Source of the DNA: SAR202 cluster bacterium Io17-Chloro-G2
GTDB lineage: Bacteria > Chloroflexota > Dehalococcoidia > Lucifugimonadales > UBA3495
Assembly (NCBI GenBank): GCA_002816875.1
Contig: MUCP01000017.1
Coordinates: 1-64,000, forward strand
Length of the DNA stretch: 64,000 nt
Direction of reading: 5' to 3'
In this document: positions 17,531-27,900 of the stretch, in pieces
Layout: each line of letters starts with the position of its first letter
How positions within the stretch are numbered: position 1 is the first letter of the stretch
Translations under genes and position numbers: made by a program
Notes under the pieces: generated by a model
Database searches by the model: none
Told to the model about the DNA's origin: nothing
Seen by the model: the letters and a program-made list of their open reading frames with translations, nothing else

Positions 17531-19561
17531 ATGCTATATAAAAGCTACCGCTATTCCCAGTGGGACGGCACCCAACACATCTTTGAATTGGATGCTGACG
17601 CGTTGATGGACCAGCTTTCCGACGAGGTCTTGAAACAGGGCGACGTGATGCGGGCCATGCGGGAGATGTTCCGCCAAGGTTTTCAAGACAGGGAAGGAAG
17701 GCAGATGCCCGGCCTTCGTGACCTCATAGAGCAGTTGAAGAACCGCCGCCGCCAGCAACTCCAGCAATACAACATGGACTCGGTGGTGGACGACCTGAAA
17801 GAAAAGCTGGACGAGATCTTGAATATCGAGCGTGAAGGCATCGGCCGGCGCTTGGAAGAAGCCCAGCAACAGGTCCAAAGCGCCACCGGCGAAGACCGGC
17901 AACACAAGGACGACCTATACAAGATGCTGGAGCAGCGGGCCCAGCGCAACCGGCAAAAGTTGGACGATCTGCCGGAAGGTATGGGCGGCCAAATCAAAGA
18001 GCTGATGGAATACGATTTCATGGACCCCGAGGCCCAGCAGAAGTTCCAGGAATTGCTGGATATGCTGAAGAGCCAGATGGCCCAGAACCTTTCCCAGCAG
18101 ATGCAAGAGCAGATTCAGGGCATGTCGCCCGAGCAGATGGCGGCTACCCGGGAGATGTTGCGCCAGCTATCCGAAATGATGCGGGACAAGATGGAGGGCC
18201 GGGAGCCCGATTTCGAAGGGTTCATGCAACAATTCGGCTCCATGTTCGGACCCAATCCTCCCCAGAGTTTTGACGAGCTGATGGAGCGGATGCAGCAACA
18301 GATGGCCCAGATGCAGTCCATGATGGAGAGCATGTCTCCGGAGATGCGCCAGGAGATGCAAGACGCCATGGCCGCTGCTCTGGACCCGGAGACCCGTGCC
18401 GCCATGGCCGAGTTCGCCTCCATGATGGAGATCATGATGCCCATGGACGAATTGCGCCGCCAGTACCCGTTCTTGGGCGACGACAGCTTGACGATGGACC
18501 AGGCCATGGACCTGATGCGCCAGTTGCAGGAGAACGACCAGCTTGAGCAGGCCCTGCAGGAGGCCATGCGCTCTGGCAATCTGGAAGGCATTGACCCCGA
18601 CAAGCTGGCCGAGCTTTTAGGGGATGACGCCAAACGCGTCTGGGAGCAGCTTGACCAATTACGCCAGATGCTCAAGGACGCGGGATACATCACCGACGAT
18701 GGCAAGTTCGACCTGACGGCAAGGGGGATCCGGCGCATCGGCCAAAAGGCCCTGAGGGAGATATTCACCCATTTGAAGAAGGACCGCTTGGGCAGCCACA
18801 TGATGGAGACCCGGGGAGCCAATGGCGACGTTTTGGGCGAGACGAAAACCTACGAGTTTGGTGACCCGTTCCAGTTGGACCTGCAAGGCACCGTGAGGAA
18901 CGCCGTCATGCGGTCGGGGCCGGAATTGCCGGTGCGTTTGAAGCCAGAGGATTTCGAGATCTACCGAAGCGAGCACATGACTAGGACGGCAACTTGCATC
19001 CTGTTGGACCAGAGCCGCTCCATGGGATTGTTCAATAACTTCCAGGCTGCTAAAAAGGTCACCCTGGCGCTGATGTCCCTGATCCGCACCCAATATCCCC
19101 GGGACGCACTGTACATCATCGGGTTCTCGGACTACGCCAAGGAGATCAAAGAGGAGGACCTGCACAAGTCCAGTTGGAATTCATGGGTATCCGGCACCAA
19201 CCTGCACCACGCCCTGATGCTTTCACGCAAACTGCTCTCCAAGGAAAAGGGAGGCACCAGGCAGATATTGGTCATCACCGACGGCGAACCGACGTCGCAC
19301 TTGGAGGGAGACCAGGCCTACTTTGCCTATCCCCCCAGTTACCGCACCGAGCAGGAAACCTTGAAAGAGGTCAAGCGGTGCACCCAAGAAGACATAATGA
19401 TCAACACCTTCATGCTGGAGAATTCCTACCAGCTGGTGAATTTCGTCGACCGTATGACCCGCATCAACCGGGGAAGGGCCTTCTACAGCAGCGCGGACAA
19501 TCTGGGCGAGTACGTCTTGGTGGACTACGTGAGCAACCGGCGCAAGAAGATCGCCGCCTAA
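17531..19561 (+). CDS. Large VWA (CoxE-like) protein with Met/Gln-rich coiled region
   Basis: 676 residues. The N-terminal part is charged and helical; residues about 170-310 are extraordinarily rich in Met, Gln and Glu (QQMQEQIQGMSPEQM, ERMQQQMAQMQSMMESM), suggesting extended coiled coil. The C-terminal third is a von Willebrand factor A domain with a complete MIDAS motif, DQSRSMG at residue 493, and a downstream ITDGEPTSH segment. Such proteins usually work with a MoxR-type AAA+ ATPase in chaperone or metal-insertion complexes; none is present next to it. ATG 17531 follows GTGAGGGCGC. Confidence 0.82.
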   Translation: MLYKSYRYSQWDGTQHIFELDADALMDQLSDEVLKQGDVMRAMREMFRQGFQDREGRQMPGLRDLIEQLKNRRRQQLQQYNMDSVVDDLKEKLDEILNIEREGIGRRLEEAQQQVQSATGEDRQHKDDLYKMLEQRAQRNRQKLDDLPEGMGGQIKELMEYDFMDPEAQQKFQELLDMLKSQMAQNLSQQMQEQIQGMSPEQMAATREMLRQLSEMMRDKMEGREPDFEGFMQQFGSMFGPNPPQSFDELMERMQQQMAQMQSMMESMSPEMRQEMQDAMAAALDPETRAAMAEFASMMEIMMPMDELRRQYPFLGDDSLTMDQAMDLMRQLQENDQLEQALQEAMRSGNLEGIDPDKLAELLGDDAKRVWEQLDQLRQMLKDAGYITDDGKFDLTARGIRRIGQKALREIFTHLKKDRLGSHMMETRGANGDVLGETKTYEFGDPFQLDLQGTVRNAVMRSGPELPVRLKPEDFEIYRSEHMTRTATCILLDQSRSMGLFNNFQAAKKVTLALMSLIRTQYPRDALYIIGFSDYAKEIKEEDLHKSSWNSWVSGTNLHHALMLSRKLLSKEKGGTRQILVITDGEPTSHLEGDQAYFAYPPSYRTEQETLKEVKRCTQEDIMINTFMLENSYQLVNFVDRMTRINRGRAFYSSADNLGEYVLVDYVSNRRKKIAA

Positions 19562-19568
19562 GGGGAAA

Positions 19569-19637
19569 CCCTCACCCTCGTTCCCTCTCCCACCAGGAGA
19601 GGGATGCCCCCGATGAAATCGGGGGCTGGGTGAGGGC
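19569..19637. repeat. Multi-hairpin dispersed repeat downstream of the VWA gene
   Basis: Nested inverted repeats: CCCTCACCC...GGGTGAGGG outside, CCCTCTCC..GGAGAGGG and CCCCCGAT-GAA-ATCGGGGG inside. A related degraded stretch (CCCTCGCCCACCGGG...) occurs near 53085. It may act as a bidirectional transcript end; no clear U-tract follows. Confidence 0.6.
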
Positions 19638-19791
19638 GTTCCCGGAAAAAATCCACCCTAAGAACTCCACTCTCGACCCCCTTCCGCCGTCGATGCTAGT
19701 CTGGTAACATATATTCTGACAACTCAATATCTGGGAATTCGTTCCCAGGGTCGTAGGGCTGTTCAGGATTGGACAGCCGGGCTTTTAAGGC

Positions 19792-19805
19792 AGTCCTGTG
19801 AGGCT
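19792..19805 (+). promoter_or_regulatory. PyrR-binding site in the pyr leader RNA
   Basis: AGTCCTGTGAGGCT matches the known PyrR RNA-binding consensus ARUCCNGNGAGGYU at every position. It lies upstream of a further hairpin (AACCAAA..TCCGCC-GAA-GGCGGA..TTTGGTT, 19824-19859) and an intrinsic terminator, the order expected of PyrR attenuation. PyrR with UMP would bind here and favour the terminator. Confidence 0.88.
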
Positions 19806-19860
19806 GGCAAGGTTCAACGTCCCAACCAAAGACCGTCCGCCGAAGGCGGATGTTTGGTTG

Positions 19861-19892
19861 CCCCTTGCCGGGATGCAGGCAAGGGGTTTTTT
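19861..19892 (+). terminator. Attenuator terminator of the pyr operon
   Basis: CCCCTTGCC - GGGATGCA - GGCAAGGGG followed directly by TTTTTT: a 9-bp stem with a six-base T tract, 50 nt before pyrR. Flanking GGTTCAAC (19811-19818) and GTTGAACC (19893-19900) are also exactly complementary and may take part in the alternative structure. Confidence 0.9.
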
Positions 19893-19941
19893 GTTGAACC
19901 CGGCATTGGAACCCGGGCAATCTGAGCCGGATAGGAATCAA

Positions 19942-20514
19942 ATGTCCCAGCGTCAAATAATGAACGAGGACGATATTAGGCGGGCGCTGGCCCGGGTGTC
20001 CCACGAGATCTTGGAGCGCAACCGGGGCACCCATGACGTTGTCTTAGTGGGCATATACACCAGGGGAGTTCACCTGGCCCACCGGCTGGCGAGAAACCTG
20101 AAGGAATTCGAGGGTGGCGAGGTTCAGGTGGCGGCCCTGGACATCAATCTTTATCGGGATGACCTCCAGGCCCGTTCCAGCCCTGTGGTCCGGCCCACCA
20201 CTATTCCGGAAAACATACAAAGCAAAAGGGTGGTGTTGGTGGACGACGTGTTGTACACGGGACGCACGGTCCGGGCGGCCATGGACGCCCTCAACGACTT
20301 TGGCCGCGCCGACCAGATCCAACTGGCCATCTTGCTGGACCGGGGGCACCGGGAGTTGCCCATCAGGCCCGATTTCGTGGGCCAGAACGTACCAACAGCC
20401 CCCGACGAAGTGGTGAAAGTCAGGCTGGTGGAAACCGAAGGCGTGGATGAGGTAGCGATTATCAGAGGGAACTCACCCAATGACGCCAGCCGGAACCCGA
20501 GGCGGAACGTATGA
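19942..20514 (+). CDS. pyrR: Bifunctional pyr operon regulator / uracil phosphoribosyltransferase PyrR
   Basis: RNA-binding attenuation protein that senses UMP and PRPP and controls the operon that it begins. About 190 residues; the PRPP-binding loop is [17 protein letters not shown] and the N-terminal part ([35 protein letters not shown]) is typical of PyrR. The track ORF begins at 19798 inside the leader terminator; ATG 19942 with AGGAATCAA before it is the real start. It overlaps pyrB by 4 nt (ATGA). The leader carries its own target site. Confidence 0.95.
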   Translation: MSQRQIMNEDDIRRALARVSHEILERNRGTHDVVLVGIYTRGVHLAHRLARNLKEFEGGEVQVAALDINLYRDDLQARSSPVVRPTTIPENIQSKRVVLVDDVLYTGRTVRAAMDALNDFGRADQIQLAILLDRGHRELPIRPDFVGQNVPTAPDEVVKVRLVETEGVDEVAIIRGNSPNDASRNPRRNV

Positions 20515-21548
20515 CGCTGCCCAATGCCATCGAAAATCAGATTGGAAACGGGATCGAGAACGCCGGGGCCCAGGCTGACTTGGAAATCACAGCAGTGCCT
20601 GAACGGCGCCATGTACTGGACCTGGACGATTTCTCCAGGCCGGAGATCAACGCCTTGTTGGACTCGGCAAAGGGAATGGCCGAGGTCCTGGGCAGGGACA
20701 TAAAAAAGGTCCCCGCTCTGCGTGGACGGGTGATTGTCACGCTGTTCTACGAAGCGAGCACCCGTACCCGAATATCTTTTGAGGAAGCTGGAAAGGTCCT
20801 TAGTGCCGACGTCATCAACATGTCCACCTCCGGCAGCAGCGTGGAGAAGGGGGAATCGCTGCTGAATACCGCCCTTACCATCCAAGCCATGAGTGTCGAC
20901 GCCATCGTGATACGCCATCCCCATTCGGGAGCCCCTTACCTTCTGGCCCGGCATCTAGACCGGGTGGGAATAATCAACGCCGGAGACGGGATGCACGCCC
21001 ATCCCACCCAGGCCTTGCTGGACCTGTTCACCGTGCGGGAAAAGCTGGGCGCCCTGGAAGGTCTGAAGATAGTGATAGTGGGAGACGTGCTGCACAGCCG
21101 GGTGGCCCGCTCCGATATTTGGGGATTCGCCAAGATGGGGGCCCAAGTGGTCCTCTGCGGGCCCAACACGTTGCTGCCCCTGGACCTGCTGGGAGGCGAC
21201 GGTGGCCAGATTCCCACGGAACTTGCCTCGGTGAAGATGGACACCGACCTGGACCGGGCCATCCAGGACGCCGACGTGGTTATGGCGCTGCGGCTGCAAT
21301 CCGAGCGCCAGCATAGCGGATTCTTGCCCAGCGTGAGGGAATACATACGCCGCTGGCAGGTCACCGAGGCCCGGCTGACGCGGGCAAAACCCGGCGTGCT
21401 GGTGATGCATCCCGGCCCCATGAACGAGGGAATCGAGATCAGCTCAAGCATCGCCCACGGCGGCAGTTCGGTGATCGAAGAGCAGGTCACCAGCGGCGTG
21501 GCCGTGCGAATGGCCCTCCTGTACCAAATCGCCAACCAGGGCAGGTGA
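20511..21548 (+). CDS. pyrB: Aspartate carbamoyltransferase catalytic chain
   Basis: Condenses carbamoyl phosphate with aspartate, the committed step of pyrimidine synthesis. 345 residues: the carbamoyl-phosphate loop [12 protein letters not shown], the SSVEKGES loop, [27 protein letters not shown] and [12 protein letters not shown] are all present. It has an about 30-residue N-terminal extension relative to many homologues ([19 protein letters not shown]). No regulatory pyrI chain is present. Translationally coupled to pyrR through the ATGA overlap. Confidence 0.96.
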   Translation: MTLPNAIENQIGNGIENAGAQADLEITAVPERRHVLDLDDFSRPEINALLDSAKGMAEVLGRDIKKVPALRGRVIVTLFYEASTRTRISFEEAGKVLSADVINMSTSGSSVEKGESLLNTALTIQAMSVDAIVIRHPHSGAPYLLARHLDRVGIINAGDGMHAHPTQALLDLFTVREKLGALEGLKIVIVGDVLHSRVARSDIWGFAKMGAQVVLCGPNTLLPLDLLGGDGGQIPTELASVKMDTDLDRAIQDADVVMALRLQSERQHSGFLPSVREYIRRWQVTEARLTRAKPGVLVMHPGPMNEGIEISSSIAHGGSSVIEEQVTSGVAVRMALLYQIANQGR

Positions 21549-21598
21549 ATGGGACCTGGTCAAATGGATATGGGAAAGATGGACGCTAATTCTAAGTT

Positions 21599-22975
21599 AT
21601 GGAGTGCGGTTTGGGTTCAGGACCGTTGCTGATCAAGGGGGCCCGCATCATTGACGCCTCTTCTGGTATGGATCAAGTTGGGCACATCCTCGTCGTTGAC
21701 GGCAAGATCGCCGCTGTTGGCCAGGTTTCCCAAGACCAGGTCCCGGACGGCTGCCAGACGATTGACGCGGCGGGCTTGGTGGCCTGCCCCGGCTTTATCG
21801 ACTTGCACTGTCATCTCAGAGAGCCGGGATTCGAATTCAAAGAAACCATCGCCTCGGGGACCCGGGCTGCGGCCAAGGGCGGGTTCACCTCCATCTGCGC
21901 CATGCCCAACACAGAGCCGCCCATCGATAACGCCGCCGTCGTCGACTTCCTCCGCTTCCGGTCTCAGGCCGAGGCATCGGTGAAGGTTTTCCCCATCGCC
22001 TGCGTGAGCAAAGGCCGCTTGGGCCGTGAGCTCAGCGAGATGGAGGAACTTGCGTCCGCGGGAGCCGTGGCCTTCAGCGACGACGGAGACCCGGTTTACG
22101 ATGCTACCTTGATGCGCCTGGCGCTGGCCTATAGCTTGGATCTGGGGCTGCCAATTATTGACCATTGCCAGGACCTATCCCTGTCCGGCAACGGCGTGAT
22201 GGCCGAGGGGGCCGTGGCCAGCAGATTAGGGCTGGACGGAATTCCCGCGGCGGCGGAAGAGTCCATGATCGCCCGAGACATCGCCTTGGCCCAGCTCACC
22301 GGAGGCCGGTTGCACCTGGCCCACATAAGCACCGCCGGCTCAATACACTTGTTGCGCCAGGCCAAGGATCGGGGATTGCGCGTCACGGCCGAGGTCTGCC
22401 CTCACCACCTGACCATCACGGACCAATGGGTCCTAGGCGGAGTTGGCAAGGATGCCGGCGCGGCGGGCCCGTTTTCCTACGATACTTCGACCAAGGTGTA
22501 CCCGCCCTTACGCACTCAAAGGGACGTGGATGCCCTGGTCCAGGCGCTGGCTGAAGGCGTCATCGACTGCATCGCCACCGATCATGCCCCCCACGACGCC
22601 ACCAGCAAACAATGTACCTACGAAGAAGCGGCATTCGGCATCAGCGTGTTGGAGACAGCCTTGGGCTCAACGATGCAAATGGTCCATCAAGGGTCGTTGG
22701 GGCTGGCCGATCTGGTCCACAGTTTGACCGTGGGCCCAGCCGGGGTGGTGGGACCCGCCTTCGACGGACTTGCCTCCCTGAATACCGGAACTCCAGCCGA
22801 CATCGCTCTGTTCGACCCGGACCTGGAATGGGTCGTGGACCCCCAGGAGTTCCAGTCCCAGGGTAAGAACACGCCGTTGGCCGGCGTCACGTTGAGAGGC
22901 CAGGTCGTTGCAACCTTTGTGGACGGCAAGATGGTCTATCAAAGCGAGACCTCAAAAACGGGAGCGGCAAGCTGA
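21599..22975 (+). CDS. pyrC: Dihydroorotase (multifunctional complex type)
   Basis: Closes carbamoyl-aspartate to dihydroorotate. 458 residues, type I dihydroorotase of the amidohydrolase superfamily: the zinc motif DLHCHLREPGFE, CAMPNTEP, DHCQD, HISTAGS and DCIATDHAPH are all intact. ATG 21599 has little ribosome-site sequence in front; translation could alternatively begin a few codons later. Its stop overlaps the carA start (TGATG). Confidence 0.95.
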   Translation: MECGLGSGPLLIKGARIIDASSGMDQVGHILVVDGKIAAVGQVSQDQVPDGCQTIDAAGLVACPGFIDLHCHLREPGFEFKETIASGTRAAAKGGFTSICAMPNTEPPIDNAAVVDFLRFRSQAEASVKVFPIACVSKGRLGRELSEMEELASAGAVAFSDDGDPVYDATLMRLALAYSLDLGLPIIDHCQDLSLSGNGVMAEGAVASRLGLDGIPAAAEESMIARDIALAQLTGGRLHLAHISTAGSIHLLRQAKDRGLRVTAEVCPHHLTITDQWVLGGVGKDAGAAGPFSYDTSTKVYPPLRTQRDVDALVQALAEGVIDCIATDHAPHDATSKQCTYEEAAFGISVLETALGSTMQMVHQGSLGLADLVHSLTVGPAGVVGPAFDGLASLNTGTPADIALFDPDLEWVVDPQEFQSQGKNTPLAGVTLRGQVVATFVDGKMVYQSETSKTGAAS

Positions 22976-24105
22976 TGGCCGGCGACCCGTTCACGCCAGG
23001 TCCAGCCCATTTAGTATTAGAAGACGGAACCATATTGAAAGGGGAATCCTTTGGCGCCTCGATACCAGGGACCGGAGAGGTCGTCTTCAACACCAGTATG
23101 ACCGGCTACCAGGAGGTTTTGACCGACCCGTCCTACTCCGGACAATTGGTTACCCTTACCTACCCTCTGGTGGGTAACTACGGTATCAATGACCGGGATT
23201 TCGAGTCTGCGAAGATCCAGGTTGCCGGACTGGTAGTCAGAGAGCATTGCGGCCTGCCAAGCCATGGTGAAAGCACCAAGACCCTCCATGAATTCTTGGC
23301 GTCCCAGGGCATACCCGGCATCAGCGGCGTGGACACCCGCGCGCTTACCAGGCGGTTGCGCAGCCATGGTGTGATGATGGGAATGATCACCACCGAAGAA
23401 CCGGCGGCGGCCCTGGCCCGGATGGCCGAACTGCCCGGCTATGACGACATGGATTTCGTAGCCACGGTCACCACCCAGGAAATATACCAATGGGACAGCC
23501 CGTCCATCGAGCCAGACCCTGAGGCCAAATACCGCATCCTGGTGACCGATTGCGGACTGAAATTCAATATATTGCGCTTGCTCAAGCAACGGGGTTGCCA
23601 GGTCATTGCCCTTCCCGCCACCACTCCCGCCGAGGATATGCTGGCGCTTAACCCTTCGGGCATCCTGCTTTCGCCCGGCCCGGGGGACCCCAAGCTCCTG
23701 GACTACTTAGTTGGCAACGCGGGAAAGCTATTGGGCCGGGTACCGGTCATGGGTATTTGCCTGGGGCATCAGATCGTCGCAAGGGCGTTGGGGGCCGACA
23801 CCTTCAAGCTCAAGTTTGGCCATCGGGGCGGCAACCACCCGGTGAAGGACGTGTCCACCGGACGCATTTACATAACGGCCCAAAACCACGGCTATGCGGT
23901 AATGGCCGATTCTCTTCCTGCAGACTTGGAGATTTCCCACATCAACCTAAATGATGAAACCGTGGAAGGACTGACCCATAGGGACATGCCTTTGTTCACC
24001 ATCCAATACCATTCCGAGGCATCGCCGGGCCCTAGAGACAACGAATACATTTTCGACCGGTTCCTGTCAATAATCGACGACTACGGAAATGGCGCAACCA
24101 GTTAG
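22975..24105 (+). CDS. carA: Carbamoyl-phosphate synthase small (glutaminase) subunit
   Basis: Hydrolyses glutamine and channels ammonia to CarB. 376 residues: N-terminal CarA domain (LVLEDGTILKGESFGA, FNTSMTGYQEVLTDPSY) and C-terminal class I glutamine amidotransferase with the nucleophilic Cys in MGICLGHQ and the His-Glu pair in QYHSEASPGP. ATG overlaps the pyrC stop. The gene ends inside a short inverted repeat, and an unusual small gene separates it from carB. Confidence 0.96.
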   Translation: MAGDPFTPGPAHLVLEDGTILKGESFGASIPGTGEVVFNTSMTGYQEVLTDPSYSGQLVTLTYPLVGNYGINDRDFESAKIQVAGLVVREHCGLPSHGESTKTLHEFLASQGIPGISGVDTRALTRRLRSHGVMMGMITTEEPAAALARMAELPGYDDMDFVATVTTQEIYQWDSPSIEPDPEAKYRILVTDCGLKFNILRLLKQRGCQVIALPATTPAEDMLALNPSGILLSPGPGDPKLLDYLVGNAGKLLGRVPVMGICLGHQIVARALGADTFKLKFGHRGGNHPVKDVSTGRIYITAQNHGYAVMADSLPADLEISHINLNDETVEGLTHRDMPLFTIQYHSEASPGPRDNEYIFDRFLSIIDDYGNGATS

Positions 24106-24124
24106 ACTAGACCGGTTAGTCTAA
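24102..24124 (+). promoter_or_regulatory. Inverted repeat over the carA stop codon
   Basis: TTAGACTA - GACCGGT - TAGTCTAA: an exact 8-bp inverted repeat spanning the carA stop, with no T tract. It could be a protein site or a weak RNA hairpin. The following about 180 nt (to 24303) are AT-richer than the genes and include a perfect AGGAGGTGA (24131-24139) without a convincing ORF behind it. Confidence 0.5.
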
Positions 24125-24303
24125 ATCAACAGGAGGTGAAACGGCACAATCGGCAACCAACCACAATAGAGGATCTTAAGCCAACCCGGATGACCTAGCG
24201 CCGTAAAAGCAATAATCATATTTATCAAAACGAACCAAAGATTACGGACCAAAGTTTCAATCCAATAATATTCAAGCTATTAGCACTATTTGGAGGTTTT
24301 TAA

Positions 24304-24720
24304 ATGTCTTCCTTTACGCAAGTGTTGCTGGAGGAGGGTGTGGAGGTGGAGTTACCGGCGAAACTCTCGGACGTCATCGCCATGTTGGATGAGGACGTGC
24401 CGAGTTTTGATTGCCAAGGGTACGGCTACCGGGTCGCCCCTGCGAAGGGTCAGATCGGCAGCCATTGGGACTTGATCATAAGATCGGTGAATCCCGCCAG
24501 GAGCGATATGGCTTTCGCCCCGGTGGGTCGTTTAGAGGTGGAGAAGCTTGACCATGACATGGTCCTGTTCAGGATTCCGCCCCTGTTCGAGCAACAGTCA
24601 GAAGACGTTGCAAATTTCGATACCGACGGCCGCCTGTTCGGGTCGTTCGTTTACCAGGTGTTGAACTCGTTCCAGCGGCGGCAGCTCATCGACCTGCCGG
24701 GTCCGCTGCCCGCGTTCTGA
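24304..24720 (+). CDS. Conserved-looking small protein between carA and carB, function unknown
   Basis: A 138-residue soluble protein (SSFTQVLLEEGVEVELPAKLSDVIAMLDEDVP). No signal, membrane segment or known motif. GGAGG in TTTGGAGGTTTTTAAATG gives strong initiation support, and codon use fits the neighbours, so it is a real gene. It interrupts an otherwise canonical pyrimidine operon; a link to carbamoyl-phosphate synthesis is only an inference from position. Confidence 0.75.
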   Translation: MSSFTQVLLEEGVEVELPAKLSDVIAMLDEDVPSFDCQGYGYRVAPAKGQIGSHWDLIIRSVNPARSDMAFAPVGRLEVEKLDHDMVLFRIPPLFEQQSEDVANFDTDGRLFGSFVYQVLNSFQRRQLIDLPGPLPAF

Positions 24721-24920
24721 CCCGGGCATTAGGGCGGAAATCTACGGCGGAAGTCATCCGGCTGGCTTGGCCAACTTCGGTGGTATAGGCGTGGACACCA
24801 GTCAACGCCCTCGACCGCCGGTGGCCTTTCGCCTGCCACGGATCTGGTGTAACGGAGCCGGAGAGGTCCCGGCGATACGGTACGGCTTAAGGGGTTAAGA
24901 TCTCGGATAAACCGAAAAAG

Positions 24921-27900
24921 GTGCTGGTCATCGGGTCCGGCCCCATTATCATTGGGCAAGCGGCCGAATTCGATTACGCCGGCACCCAGGCGTGTAAAGC
25001 CCTCCGTGAGGAGGGCGTTACCACCGTTCTGGTAAATTCCAACCCAGCCACCATCATGACGGACGAGGGCACCGCTGACCGGGTGTACATCGAGCCCCTG
25101 ACCGTCGAGGTGATTGAAAGGATAATCGCTAGGGAACGGCCCGATGGAATACTTCCCACCTTGGGAGGGCAGACGGGCTTGAACCTGGCAGTGGACCTAG
25201 CCGAGGCCGGAGTCCTGGAAAAGTACGCCGTACGCCTCCTGGGCACATCGTTGGAAACCATCCGCACCTCGGAAGACCGCGACCTATTCCGCAGCTTTCT
25301 CCACGAAATTGGTGAGCCCGAGCCCGAAAACATATCGGTAACATCCACTGAGGAAGCCCGGCAGGCCGGGGAAAAGATGGGATTGCCCCTGGTCATCCGG
25401 CCCGCATATACCCTAGGCGGCACAGGCGGCGGCATAGCCGCCACTTGGGAGGAGTTCGAATCCATAGTCCACAGCGGCCTCTCCGCCAGCCCCATCTCCC
25501 AGGTCTTGCTGGAGCGGTCTCTGGTGGGCTGGAAGGAGATCGAATACGAGGTCATCCGCGATGGGGCTGACAACTGCATAACCGTCTGTAACATGGAAAA
25601 CCTGGACCCCATGGGCGTCCACACCGGCGATAGCATTGTCGTCGCCCCCAGCCAGACCCTCACTGACCGCGAATATCAGATGTTGCGCACTGCCAGCCTA
25701 AAGATAATTCGGGGGCTGGGGATCGAAGGCGGTTGCAATGTCCAATTCGCCCTTCAACCCCATCCCCTGATACAACAGGCCACTGCTGGGCACTGGCAGC
25801 CCGATTCGCCCTACTACGTCATTGAGGTCAACCCCAGGGTAAGCCGCAGTTCGGCGCTGGCCAGCAAGGCCACCGGCTATCCCATCGCCAGGGTGGCCGC
25901 CAAGATCGCTGTCGGAAGGCGGTTGGACGAAATCCCTAACGCCGTTACCGGTATGACCAACGCGGCGTTTGAACCCGCCCTGGACTATTGCGTGGTCAAG
26001 ATACCCCGTTGGCCCTTTGATAAATTCCCCCACGGCGACCGCCACACCACCACCCAGATGAAGGCTACGGGAGAGGTGATGGTGATAGACCGCAATTTTG
26101 AAGCCGCGCTACAAAAGGCGGCCCGCTCCCTAGAGATGGGCGGCCGGACCCTGTTGTGGGAGGACCCGGCCTGGAGCGCCCCCAGCGTCCCTCGATCCGG
26201 CCCGCCAGGTCCATCGATGGACGATTTGCCCCTGGGTCCCAACGATTTGAGGCTCTGGGCGATCCTGGCCGCCCTGCGCCGGGAGATGGACCGGGAGGAG
26301 TTGTTGAACCGGACGCTGATCGAGCCCTGGTTCATCAACGCGTTGGAGCGCATCGTCGCCATGGAGCGGCGGCTGCTTTCCGAGCCTCTAACCCCGGACC
26401 TTATGCTGTTGGCCAAGCGGTTGGGATTTTCCGACATGCAGGTGGGGACCCTGGCTGACATGCTGCCGGAGCAGGTCCGGAACCTGCGTAAACAGTGGGG
26501 CCTTCGGCCCGTGTACAAGATGGTGGACACCTGCGCCGCCGAGTTCGACGCCGCCACCCCCTACTACTACAGCACCTACGATCAGGAAAACGAAGCGCTT
26601 CCTTTGGACGGACCAAAGGCCCTGGTCATCGGAAGCGGGCCCATTCGCATCGGACAGGGCATAGAATTCGACTACTGCAGCGTCCACGCCGCCCGTACCC
26701 TTTCCCGGGCGGGAATCCGCAGCATTATGGTCAATTCCAACCCCGAGACCGTCTCCACAGACTTCGACGCCAGCGACCGGCTCTATTTTGAGCCCTTGGA
26801 TGAGGAGTCGGTGAGGGACATCCTGGAAAACGAAGCCATCGACGACCAACCGCCTCCGTCGGTGGTGCAATTCGGTGGGCAAACAGCCATCGACCTTTCC
26901 CAATCACTGGCCATGGCCGGACTGCCCATTCTGGGCTCCAGCGCAGAGGCCATAGACATAGCCTCGGACCGGGATAGGTTCGAGAATTTCATGTCTAGGC
27001 TGGGCATTCCCCAACCTCCGGGAAGCGCAGTCAATTCGGTCAGCGAGGCGTTACAAGTTGCCCAAAACATCGGATATCCGGTCGTGGTGCGCCCTAGCTA
27101 CGTCCTGGGCGGCCGTGCCATGGAGATCGTCCAGAACGCCTCGGACTTGATCCGGTACCTGACGGCGGCCACGGATATGAATCCCGGCCGTCCGGTGTTA
27201 GTCGATCACTACATGGAGGGGAAGGAGTGCGAAGTCGATGCCATCTGTGACGGCGAGCGGGTCCTGATTCCCGGCGTCATGGAGCACATAGAGCGCGCCG
27301 GTGTCCATTCTGGTGATTCTATGGCTATCTATCCCGGCCTAAACCTGAGTCCGGAGGAAATCGCCACCATCGTCGATTACACCACCCGGATGGGACTGGC
27401 CCTTGGGATCAAAGGCCTGATGAACGTGCAGTTTGTGATACTGGGAGGACCGGCCTACCGGAGCCCGAACATTTCAGGCGAAAGCTCGGGGGAGAATACA
27501 GAAGCCACCTCGGTCTACGTGTTGGAAGTAAACCCCCGCGGCAGCCGCACCATACCGTTCATCTCCAAGGTTACGGGGGTGCCCGTCGCCTCTATTGCCA
27601 CCAGGGTGATGTTGGGAGAAAGCTTGGCTGACCAGGGATACGAAGGCGGCCTGTGGCCGGCCCAAAAGCTGGTTGGAATCAAAGCGCCGGTATTCTCCAT
27701 GGCCAAATTGATCGGCGTGGACTGGCACCTAGGCCCGGAGATGACCTCCACCGGGGAGGTCATGGGCATAGACCGGGACTTCACGACCGCGTTGGCCAAA
27801 GCCCTGATGGCCGCGAATATCAGGCTAAAGATGGGAATGGGGATCCTTTTGAGCATATCCGACCCCGACAAGGCTGAGGCGCTGTCGCTGGTAAGGGCGC

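Noticed and set aside
24136-24198. 20-codon GTG ORF
   Set aside because: The start overlaps the Shine-Dalgarno sequence itself, so initiation there is unlikely.
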